Source: a virus
DNA length: 44,348 nt
Strand: one strand, 5' to 3'
Virus record (IMG/VR): IMGVR_UViG_3300025704_000042
Coordinates: 1-44,348 of that record
Positions 31,150 through 38,626 of this stretch are shown in pieces (within the stretch, counting starts at the first letter, position 1; each line of letters begins with the position of its first letter). The notes beneath the pieces were generated by a model. The model had not been told where the DNA came from, ran no database searches, and saw only the letters and a list, made by a program, of their open reading frames with translations. The translations under genes and the position numbers were made by a program.

Positions 31150-34100
31150 CATCACCAGGCGTAGAAGTAAGCATCGTAGACGAAAGTCAATATTTACCAG
31201 CCGCACCGGCATCAATCCCATTAGTTGTATTAGCAACTGCATCGAACAAAGCAGACCCAACTTCAACTGGAATTGCACAAGCAACAACACCAGCAAATGC
31301 TGGCAAAATGTACAGAATCACTTCTCAACGTGATCTAGTTACTTTATACGGTAACCCATTCTTTTATACTTCAGCGGCAGGTACTGCTCTGCAAGGATAC
31401 GAGTTAAATGAATATGGATTACTAGCGGCATACTCTGCACTTGGTATCTCAAATCAAGTATTTGTATTAAGAGCAGACATCGATCTAGCAAGTTTAGTAG
31501 GATCAACAGGTCGTCCAACTGGAGCACCAACAAACGGCGCTTACTGGGCAGACACAACAAGTTCAACTTGGGGTATCAACGAATTTAATTCAGTAACTGG
31601 CGCATTTACTGCTAAATCACCAATTGTTATCTCTGACGCAACTTCATTAGTTGGCGGCGTAGCAGGCGGAGCACCATTAGCATCAATCGGAACTATCGGT
31701 GATTATGCTGTAGTTGCAATATTTAATTATGATGAACCTACAGCGGCAACTGCTCCACAATACTACTACAAGGATGTTAACAATGCTTGGAGAGTAGTCG
31801 GATCAGCAGATTGGCAGAATGCATGGCCTACATTACAAGGTAGCGTTGCTAACCCAACATTAACTGGTGGAGATTCATTCCAAATCGTTTTAAGTGGTAC
31901 TAACTCAGCAACTATTACTGTTGCGGCGGCACCAAACAATACAGTAGCACAAGTTGCTTCTGATATTAATGCATTAGGATTTGAATATCTTACAGCATCT
32001 ACATCAGACAGCAAATTAACACTTTACTCTGCACAAACAGGTGGTACTGACGCTCCGTATTTTATCAGACTTAACAACGCAGTTGGTACTGTTCTTACTG
32101 ATTTAGGTTTCCCTAATGCAACTACAACTGGACTTCAACCTGAATTAACATACGGCACATCTGCTCAACAGCCATTATGGCAAGAAGGTCAAGCGGCTCC
32201 AAGACCAACTGGATCTGTTTGGATCAAAGTAGCAGGAACAGGATTACAACCAGTTATATCTACATACAACAGTACTACAGCAAATTGGGTACCTAAAACA
32301 CCAAGTTTTGCTACTAGTGACTGGGCTCAAATTTATGCGGCAGACTCAACAGGTGGCGGAGCAATCCCAGCTGGTTCAGTTTATGCACAATATAACTTTA
32401 ATGACAATCCTTTCTCAGCAGGCCCTGTATACATATACTATCGTTCTGCTACAGGCGCAACGGTAATTAATGGTAATAACACAGCACCAGACTTTACAAA
32501 TGGTCCTTATAGTGCTAAAGTACAAGTTACTACACCAGGCGTTTCATCTTTATCAGGTGGTTATACTTTAAACTTAGCAGATGGAACAGACGCAACTGAC
32601 TTTGTAACTGCATGGTCAGGAGCAGGTATTCCAAATACAACTGCTGTAGTTAATGACGATGGTTCAATCACTATAACACACACTAAAGGTGGTGTTATTG
32701 TATTAGATGACTATGATGCAACAACAGGTGTTTCTCAAGGTTTATTCTCAGAAGCAGGATTTGTTTCAGGAACAACAAAAGGTTGTAAAGATGGTCCTTT
32801 CAAAAATGACGTATCATTTACACCAAGTACAACAGCAAGTGCTTCAGGTACTGGCTTTGTTCCAATCATTACTAATGACTATCAATACTACGACTTCAGC
32901 CCAGACTCATTCAGTGTTGCTGGATCAGGTTATGTAGTAGGCGAAACTGTTACTGTCTTAGGTTCTGACTTAGGTGGTGCTTCACCAGCTAATGACTTAG
33001 TATTAAGAATATCTAATGTCGCAGGTGGCGTTCCAACTGGAGTTACTTGGGTATCAGGTACAGGTGCATCAGCATATAAAGTACAGTTATCTAACTGGCA
33101 GTCACTATCATTAACAACTACAGGTGCTAATTCATTAACATCTAACGAAGGTGCTCCAACAGCAATCCCAACTAACTTAACTAATTGGTTCTATTCATCA
33201 ACTGATCAATCTGATATCATGGTTAATTACAACGGTGCTTGGAGAGGTTACAAGAATCAAGGTTATGATTCAAATGGTCTACCGACTCCTTCAGTAGTAA
33301 ACGCAACTGATCCTAAAGGGCCACTCATTAGTGCAAGTGCTCCAACACTTCAAAGTGACGGAACTGCTCTAGTATATGGTGATCTTTGGATCGATACTAC
33401 AGATTTAGAAAACTATCCTAACATTTATAGATGGCAAAACGTGTCTTCTGTTGATCGTTGGGTATTAATCGACAACACAGATCAGATTACTCCACAAGGT
33501 ATTACATTCGCTGACGCACGTTGGGCAACTAACGGAACAACTAATCCAGCAAATGATCCTATTCCAAGCATCGTATCATTACTAACAAGTGACTACTTAG
33601 ACGTTGATGCTCCGTTATCTTCAACATCACCAGCTGGTATGTTGTTGTTTAACAGCAGACGTTCAGGTTACAATATTAAGCAATACAGAGTTAACTACTT
33701 TAATGCTGATAGTTTCCCTTCACCAGCAGTGCTTCCAGCACAGAAAGATGCATGGGTAACTTCTTCAGGTTTACAAGCAGACGGTTCTCCTTACATGGGT
33801 CGTAAGGCTCAGAGAGCAGTAGTTGTACAAGGACTGAAATCAGCAATCGATAGCAACACTGCTATTAGAGATGACGATAACTTCTTTAACTTACAAGCAA
33901 CACCTAACTATCCAGAACTACAACCTAACATGATTACGTTGAACTCTGATAGAGGTGAAACATCTTACATCATTGGTGACACACCAATGAGATTGAAAGA
34001 TAGTGCAACTGACATTCAAGCATGGGCAACTAATGCGGCAGGCGCAATCAGCACAGGCGAAGATGGGCTTGTAACTAGAAACACTTACATGGGTCTATTC

Positions 34101-34739
34101 TATCCATCAGGTGTCACTAATGACTTAGCAGGCGTTACTGTTGCAGTTCCTTCATCTCACATGATGCTTAGAACTATATTACGTAATGACAATATTGCTT
34201 ATCCTTGGTTAGCACCAGCAGGAACTAGACGTGGTATCATCGACAATGCTTCAAGCATTGGTTACTTAGATGCCCAGACTGGTGAGTTTGAGTCTATCAG
34301 AACTCGTATTGGTATTAGAGATGTTTTATATAGCAACTTTATTAACCCAATGGTATTCTTCACAGGTCAAGGCTTACTGAACTATGGTAATAAAACATCA
34401 TTTGATTCAGCATCTGCTTTAGACAGAGTTAACGTAGCACGATTAATTGCTTACATACGTAGACAATTAGTTATTGGTACTAGACCGTTTGTCTTTGAAC
34501 CAAATGATCCACAAACAAGAAAATCAATTGCGGCAGTAGTAGAAACACTATTCCAAGACTTGATTTCAAAACGTGGACTATATGACTACTCAGTAGTTTG
34601 TGATTCATCTAACAATACTCCAGCGAGAATTGATAGAAACGAACTTTGGATTGATATAGCAGTTGAGCCAGTGAAAGCGGCTGAATTCATATACATTCCA
34701 GTTAGAATATTTAACACTGGTGAGTTATCAGGAGCATAA
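31140..34739 (+). CDS. 18: Tail sheath protein, T4 gp18-like, enlarged
   Basis: 1199 residues against 659 in T4. The N terminus ALTSPGVEVSIVDESQYLPA and SALGISNQVFVLRADIDLAS and the C-terminal third are sheath-like: LIAYIRRQLVIGTRPFVFEP, DPQTRKSIAAVVETLFQDLI and IAVEPVKAAEFIYIPVRI. Sheath subunits form the contractile outer tail tube and slide past each other during contraction. The extra length is a large beta-rich, Thr/Ser/Gly-rich insertion between about residues 130 and 790, containing repeated types such as SVAGSGYVVGETVTVLGSDLG, which would decorate the outside of the tail. AAAGGAAAA precedes the ATG. Followed by a hairpin and the tube gene with its own promoter. Confidence 0.93.
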   Translation: MALTSPGVEVSIVDESQYLPAAPASIPLVVLATASNKADPTSTGIAQATTPANAGKMYRITSQRDLVTLYGNPFFYTSAAGTALQGYELNEYGLLAAYSALGISNQVFVLRADIDLASLVGSTGRPTGAPTNGAYWADTTSSTWGINEFNSVTGAFTAKSPIVISDATSLVGGVAGGAPLASIGTIGDYAVVAIFNYDEPTAATAPQYYYKDVNNAWRVVGSADWQNAWPTLQGSVANPTLTGGDSFQIVLSGTNSATITVAAAPNNTVAQVASDINALGFEYLTASTSDSKLTLYSAQTGGTDAPYFIRLNNAVGTVLTDLGFPNATTTGLQPELTYGTSAQQPLWQEGQAAPRPTGSVWIKVAGTGLQPVISTYNSTTANWVPKTPSFATSDWAQIYAADSTGGGAIPAGSVYAQYNFNDNPFSAGPVYIYYRSATGATVINGNNTAPDFTNGPYSAKVQVTTPGVSSLSGGYTLNLADGTDATDFVTAWSGAGIPNTTAVVNDDGSITITHTKGGVIVLDDYDATTGVSQGLFSEAGFVSGTTKGCKDGPFKNDVSFTPSTTASASGTGFVPIITNDYQYYDFSPDSFSVAGSGYVVGETVTVLGSDLGGASPANDLVLRISNVAGGVPTGVTWVSGTGASAYKVQLSNWQSLSLTTTGANSLTSNEGAPTAIPTNLTNWFYSSTDQSDIMVNYNGAWRGYKNQGYDSNGLPTPSVVNATDPKGPLISASAPTLQSDGTALVYGDLWIDTTDLENYPNIYRWQNVSSVDRWVLIDNTDQITPQGITFADARWATNGTTNPANDPIPSIVSLLTSDYLDVDAPLSSTSPAGMLLFNSRRSGYNIKQYRVNYFNADSFPSPAVLPAQKDAWVTSSGLQADGSPYMGRKAQRAVVVQGLKSAIDSNTAIRDDDNFFNLQATPNYPELQPNMITLNSDRGETSYIIGDTPMRLKDSATDIQAWATNAAGAISTGEDGLVTRNTYMGLFYPSGVTNDLAGVTVAVPSSHMMLRTILRNDNIAYPWLAPAGTRRGIIDNASSIGYLDAQTGEFESIRTRIGIRDVLYSNFINPMVFFTGQGLLNYGNKTSFDSASALDRVNVARLIAYIRRQLVIGTRPFVFEPNDPQTRKSIAAVVETLFQDLISKRGLYDYSVVCDSSNNTPARIDRNELWIDIAVEPVKAAEFIYIPVRIFNTGELSGA

Positions 34740-34751
34740 GAAATAAAAAAT

Positions 34752-34775
34752 ATTGGGCGGCGAAAGTCGCTCAAT
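34752..34775. other. Intergenic hairpin with GAAA tetraloop
   Basis: ATTGGGCGGC GAAA GTCGCTCAAT: a ten-pair stem with two G-T pairs and a GNRA-type loop, between sheath and tube genes. No T run follows on the plus strand, so it is not a classical terminator in that direction. It may act as a 3' stability or processing element of the sheath mRNA. Confidence 0.7.
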
Positions 34776-34779
34776 TATT

Positions 34780-34787
34780 GATAAATA
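34780..34787 (+). promoter_or_regulatory. Late promoter GATAAATA for tail tube
   Basis: GATAAATA four bases after the hairpin. The predicted start is 34793, and TAGGAG precedes ATG 34831. Confidence 0.82.
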
Positions 34788-34830
34788 AAAGTAGACTATA
34801 AAATATAGTCAAATTTAATAGGAGATTAAC

Positions 34831-35481
34831 ATGGCAACAGCCTCAGATACATTAAGAAATCTTTCGGTACAGCCTGAAGATGGGAGCAATCAAGGCTTAT
34901 TGATGCCTAAACTTCAATATAGGTTCCGTGTGAACTTTATTGATTTCGGAGCAGTAGGTGATGATCAAGGAGCATTAACTTTAACTAGACAAGTTATCGA
35001 TGCCGCTCGTCCACAAGTACAGTTCGATGAGATTACACTGAATGCATATAATTCACGTGTCTACCTTGCTGGTAAACATACATGGCAGCCACTTTCAATA
35101 AACGTCAGAGATGATGCTTCTGGTTTAATATCAAAAGCAGTCGGCGCTCAGTTACAGAAGCAACTAGATTTCTTCGAACAACAATCAGCGGCTTCCGGAC
35201 AAGATTACAAATTCTCTACTGAGATTCAAATCTTAGATGGTGGAAACGGAATCAATGCTCCAACAGTATTAGAAAACTGGTCATTAGCAGGTTGTTTCTT
35301 ACAACAAGCAAACTATCAGACTCTAAACTATGGTACATCAGAAGCAGTTACAATCGCATTAACACTTCGTTATGACAACGCAATCCAAACAAATGGCAGT
35401 GGCGAATTAGCATCACTACCAGGCGCAGGCGTAGGACAAGGCGGATTACAAACTCAACGTAACCCAAGCGGAACTGTTTAA
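34831..35481 (+). CDS. 19: Tail tube protein, T4 gp19-like
   Basis: 216 residues (T4 gp19 is 163). Segments KLQYRFRVNFIDFGAVGDD, ARPQVQFDEITLNAYNSRVY, GKHTWQPLSINVRDD and LENWSLAGCFLQQANYQTL match the tube family. Hexameric rings stack to form the channel for DNA passage inside the sheath. It is a single-gene late unit, with its own promoter and strong terminator, between sheath and a tube-like paralogue. The C-terminal 30 residues are Gly/Gln-rich and probably flexible. Confidence 0.93.
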   Translation: MATASDTLRNLSVQPEDGSNQGLLMPKLQYRFRVNFIDFGAVGDDQGALTLTRQVIDAARPQVQFDEITLNAYNSRVYLAGKHTWQPLSINVRDDASGLISKAVGAQLQKQLDFFEQQSAASGQDYKFSTEIQILDGGNGINAPTVLENWSLAGCFLQQANYQTLNYGTSEAVTIALTLRYDNAIQTNGSGELASLPGAGVGQGGLQTQRNPSGTV

Positions 35482-35516
35482 TAGCGTTATTTTTGCTTAG
35501 GCAACACAAATTGAAG

Positions 35517-35548
35517 CCGAACTTAATTAATTTTAAGTTCGGTTTTTT
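35517..35548 (+). terminator. Rho-independent terminator after tail tube
   Basis: Perfect ten-pair stem CCGAACTTAA / TTAAGTTCGG with loop TTAATT followed by six T. Confidence 0.95.
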
Positions 35549-35554
35549 GTTTCT

Positions 35555-35562
35555 GATAAATA
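35555..35562 (+). promoter_or_regulatory. Late promoter GATAAATA
   Basis: GATAAATA seven bases after the terminator T run. The predicted start is 35568, with GAGGAAC before ATG 35582. Confidence 0.82.
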
Positions 35563-35581
35563 ATAAGATAGAGGAACAATA

Positions 35582-36640
35582 ATGACTACATATCTTAGAG
35601 ATTTCAGACATGCCGCGAGAATATTCTTACCGAATACTCAGTCCAATGCACCTAAGGTTAAATTTCTATTTCATGTATATTTTGAAATTAATGAATTAGC
35701 ATATAAACCCCCAACCGGAGACAACTTCGGTATTCTTGTAAAATCAGTTAAACTACCTAGTTATAAGTTTGATACTGAAATAATGAATCAGTACAATAGA
35801 AAAAGAATAGTTCAAACTAAAATTAAATACGATCCAATCGAAGTTACATTCCATGATGATAATCAAAGTCAAGTAGCGGCAATGTGGAACGCATACTATC
35901 AATATAACTATGCTGACTCTATTAATCAAGCAGATGTACTTGGCGTCGCCGGCGCTGGAGCAAAGTATCAGGCTAGAAACATTTATAATAATACAATTGC
36001 TGGAGATGATAACTACGGTTATAGAGGTGGCTACACAAACGATGACGGAACAAAGATCCCTTTCTTTAAAGACATCACAGTATTTGGTTTTTGGCAACAG
36101 AATTTTATCGCATATACATTAATCAATCCTATCATAACTTCTTTTGCACATGATACATATGACTATGCTGAAGGTGGTGGTACGATGGCTAACACAATGT
36201 CACTTGATTATGAAACTGTAACTTACAATACAGGCAAGATGGATGCGGCATCGCCTGAACTTTTTGTTACTGGCTTTGGTAGTGCAAATTATGATCGAAC
36301 ACCAAGTCCATTAGATGATTATTCTGCTGAAAGCGATAGCATGAGTACTTTAAATGATGAAAGTAATCCAACTGGTGGTCAAGGCCCTAACCCTCAGCCA
36401 AGACCAAGTTCAGTATCTATCATCAATCAAGGTATGGCCGCGGCAATCGCCGCTAACCAAGCATCCAGCCCGAATAAACGTACACCTTCTGCTGAGGCTT
36501 TCTTTCCTACTAATGCATCTAGTCCAACAGACATTAACCAAGGAAACCAAGGCATACCAACAGTAGCAAATAATAACACAATATCAGACGCACCTACCAC
36601 AGCAGGTAGACAAGTTAAATCAATTACGAATTATAGGTAG
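35582..36640 (+). CDS. Tail tube-like virion structural protein
   Basis: 352 residues. Segments VYFEINELAYKPPTGDNFGI, LVKSVKLPSYKFDTEIMNQY, KIKYDPIEVTFHDDNQSQ and LINPIITSFAHDTYDYAEG match a virion protein family of T4-like cyanophages whose fold is probably tube-like: strands followed by a helical hairpin. It may form an initiator or terminal ring of the tail, comparable in role to gp48, gp54 or gp15, but this is inference. After about residue 235 the sequence becomes a low-complexity Ser/Asn/Pro/Ala tail. It starts a late unit that continues with the next two genes. Confidence 0.8.
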   Translation: MTTYLRDFRHAARIFLPNTQSNAPKVKFLFHVYFEINELAYKPPTGDNFGILVKSVKLPSYKFDTEIMNQYNRKRIVQTKIKYDPIEVTFHDDNQSQVAAMWNAYYQYNYADSINQADVLGVAGAGAKYQARNIYNNTIAGDDNYGYRGGYTNDDGTKIPFFKDITVFGFWQQNFIAYTLINPIITSFAHDTYDYAEGGGTMANTMSLDYETVTYNTGKMDAASPELFVTGFGSANYDRTPSPLDDYSAESDSMSTLNDESNPTGGQGPNPQPRPSSVSIINQGMAAAIAANQASSPNKRTPSAEAFFPTNASSPTDINQGNQGIPTVANNNTISDAPTTAGRQVKSITNYR

Positions 36641-36646
36641 AATATA

Positions 36647-37012
36647 ATGGCAACATCATTTGAAGTTAACGATTACGATCAAACAGTTAAAATCTTTAAT
36701 AGTTTTTATACAGCAGATTTGGTTGTACCAGCGAATCAATGGGACGTAGTGTATTCATACTTTGTAGGAACATCAGTTAGTAGAGCCACTGCTTCATCTT
36801 TTGCATCAGTGCTGTTCAGAATTGCACAGGAATCTGGTGTTGAAGTAATGACTTTACTAGAAGATATTCAAGGTAAGTCACAAAATAACAAATTAGAACT
36901 GTCACAAACAATGGCTTTCTATTTAAATTTGATACGATCAAAAACTGCTCTGTATGGAGTAAGTACTGTACCTAGTCCCAATCAGGCAGTACAACGGAAT
37001 GTACTACAATAA
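36647..37012 (+). CDS. Conserved virion-cluster protein, 121 aa
   Basis: Starts six bases after the upstream stop. The protein is helical: FNSFYTADLVVPANQWDVVY, YFVGTSVSRATASSFASVLF and LSQTMAFYLNLIRSKTALYG, ending PSPNQAVQRNVLQ. The pattern matches a small family found beside gp4-like and tail genes in T4-like cyanophages. It may be a baseplate or neck chaperone or structural part; no function is known to me. Confidence 0.78.
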   Translation: MATSFEVNDYDQTVKIFNSFYTADLVVPANQWDVVYSYFVGTSVSRATASSFASVLFRIAQESGVEVMTLLEDIQGKSQNNKLELSQTMAFYLNLIRSKTALYGVSTVPSPNQAVQRNVLQ

Positions 37013-37021
37013 GGCGTTGCA

Positions 37022-37468
37022 ATGGCACGAAGACAAAAGTATGCTCAAGGGTTATACGAAGTAAAAAACATAAACAAGTATGTAGGGAAAGGTAAGCCTA
37101 AATATCGATCTGGCTGGGAACTTACATTTATGATTTTTTGTGACACTAATGACAAAATTATTAGTTGGGCATCTGAGTCGATGGCTATTCCATATCGTCA
37201 CCCAGTTACTGGTAAGCAACATAAGTATATACCAGACTTCTTTATCGTTTACCAAGACAAACTAGGCAAAGTTAAAGCAGAGATTATTGAAATTAAACCA
37301 AAGAAACAAAGTATTATTGAAAGCAAAGTTGCTAGTGCAAAAGATAGAATGACAGTAGCAATCAATCATGCTAAGTGGCAATCTGCTAATGCATATGCTA
37401 AATCACAAGGAGTATTGTTCAGAGTGATTACCGAAGATGATCTTTTCTATAACGGTAGGGCAAAGTAA
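37022..37468 (+). CDS. 4: Head completion protein, T4 gp4-like, with nuclease-type core
   Basis: 148 residues, equal to T4 gp4 (150). KYRSGWELTFMIFCD (Glu 33), ASESMAIPYRHP, HKYIPDFFIVY (Asp 72) and EIIEIKPKKQ (Glu 90, Lys 92) outline a PD-(D/E)XK-type core like TnsA endonucleases. In T4, gp4 (also called gp50) finishes the head after DNA packaging so tails can join, and its loss gives uninfectious particles. The stop codon overlaps the late promoter of the next gene. Position between tail and small terminase genes fits a role in head completion. Confidence 0.9.
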   Translation: MARRQKYAQGLYEVKNINKYVGKGKPKYRSGWELTFMIFCDTNDKIISWASESMAIPYRHPVTGKQHKYIPDFFIVYQDKLGKVKAEIIEIKPKKQSIIESKVASAKDRMTVAINHAKWQSANAYAKSQGVLFRVITEDDLFYNGRAK

Positions 37469-37475
37469 CTAAATA
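37468..37475 (+). promoter_or_regulatory. Late promoter ACTAAATA giving a leaderless mRNA
   Basis: ACTAAATA, then GATAT, then ATG 37481. It overlaps the gp4 stop codon by one base. There is no ribosome site near the ATG. Confidence 0.68.
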
Positions 37476-37480
37476 GATAT

Positions 37481-37966
37481 ATGACAAAGAAACTTGAAGA
37501 ATTGTTTGACATTGCGTCTCAGGAAGAAAACGAATTAAACGAACCTATTCCAGGTGTCGCTAAGGAAGTTACCCAAGAAGCACTTAGTAACCTCGAGAAA
37601 ATCGAAACAGCATTGCCTACTGTACGAGGTTTAGAAGCATCTGACCATGAGTTAGATGATTTAGCTACCAAGGCATCAACAAGTTTTCAGGACCTTATGG
37701 ACTTAGGTATGCAAGTTGATTCACGTTTCAGTGGAGATATTTTTAGTGTTGCTAGTAGCATGTTAAACCATGCTATTACTGCAAAGACAGCAAAGTTAAA
37801 CAAGAAATTAAAGATGATTGATCTTCAATTAAAGAAAGCAACACTAGATCAACGTCAAGCAAAACAAGATGAAAAAATAGATAATATTCCGCTAGGTGAG
37901 GTTGGACAATCACTTGATCGCAACGAATTACTGCGAGTATTATCTGGGAAAAACACGGAAGAATGA
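37481..37966 (+). CDS. 16: Small terminase subunit, T4 gp16-like
   Basis: 161 residues against 164 in T4. It is helical with TKKLEELFDIASQEE at the start, the central pair SFQDLMDLGMQVDSRFSGDI and FSVASSMLNHAITAKTAKLN, then a coiled-coil LNKKLKMIDLQLKKATLDQR. This matches gp16, whose central coiled coil forms rings that recognise DNA and regulate the large terminase gp17. The gp17 gene is not in the window, so unlike T4 the two are separated. A late promoter is placed exactly five bases before the ATG and there is no Shine-Dalgarno sequence. Its stop overlaps the next late promoter. Confidence 0.9.
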   Translation: MTKKLEELFDIASQEENELNEPIPGVAKEVTQEALSNLEKIETALPTVRGLEASDHELDDLATKASTSFQDLMDLGMQVDSRFSGDIFSVASSMLNHAITAKTAKLNKKLKMIDLQLKKATLDQRQAKQDEKIDNIPLGEVGQSLDRNELLRVLSGKNTEE

Positions 37967-37972
37967 TAAATA
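37965..37972 (+). promoter_or_regulatory. Late promoter GATAAATA
   Basis: GATAAATA overlaps the gp16 stop codon. The predicted start is 37978, and a weak CGGGA site precedes ATG 37995. Confidence 0.8.
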
Positions 37973-37994
37973 TATTACACGGGAACAAAACATT

Positions 37995-38615
37995 ATGAGA
38001 AGTCTTAAAAAATTTATCGCAGAAAGCGTTCATACTTATGATTACACAATCAAAGTAGCAGGAGACGTTGACAAGAACTTCCTAGAGTTGTTTAAATTCA
38101 ACCTAGATAAGTTCTCGCCTATTAAGATAGAAGGTCCAAAGTCAACTCCAATTCAAGCAGATCCATATGGATTTCCAAATTTAAGCAACGAACCCGTTCA
38201 CATATTTAAATGTAAATTTGCTTATCCTTGTACTGAACCAATGGTACAACAGATGGGTCAACTACTCGGACACAATATCAATTACATCAGAATGGTTAAT
38301 ACTTCTTATGATGATAGTATTACTAGAGAATTAGAGCAATATGAAAATCAAGCAGATCCAGCATTAGGGCAACCTGAGTTAGAAGATAATGGAAAAGAAG
38401 CAAGTGAAGCATATGGTGATAAGTATTTAGATAGTATACACAAACATGCAGAAGAAAAGAACGTAGGTAAAGTAGGTTTACCTGCTGATCAAAAGAACAC
38501 AAAAGATTCATTTGATCCTTGGAAACCATGGACTGACGATAAAGTAAAAGGCGATAAGAGTCCAATGACTGATATCAAACGCGGTCCTAAACCAGCAACA
38601 TCTGCGGGATTATAA
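37995..38615 (+). CDS. Conserved head-cluster protein, possibly prohead core related
   Basis: 206 residues from ATG 37995; in-frame ATGs further upstream would cross the promoter and gp16 end, so are rejected. The N-terminal 100 residues form a domain conserved in T4-like cyanophages: RSLKKFIAESVHTYDYTIKV, LDKFSPIKIEGPKSTPIQAD and VHIFKCKFAYPCTEPMVQQM. The remainder is acidic, Lys/Asp/Pro-rich and probably disordered. It is followed by a very acidic gene in the same unit, and this pairing occurs near capsid genes in relatives, hence a scaffold or prohead role is inferred, not shown. Confidence 0.72.
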   Translation: MRSLKKFIAESVHTYDYTIKVAGDVDKNFLELFKFNLDKFSPIKIEGPKSTPIQADPYGFPNLSNEPVHIFKCKFAYPCTEPMVQQMGQLLGHNINYIRMVNTSYDDSITRELEQYENQADPALGQPELEDNGKEASEAYGDKYLDSIHKHAEEKNVGKVGLPADQKNTKDSFDPWKPWTDDKVKGDKSPMTDIKRGPKPATSAGL

Positions 38616-38626
38616 AGGAAAATACA

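Noticed and set aside
37896-37994. Extension of the head-cluster gene into the gp16 gene
   Set aside because: It crosses the late promoter at 37965, and similarity starts at the ATG at 37995.
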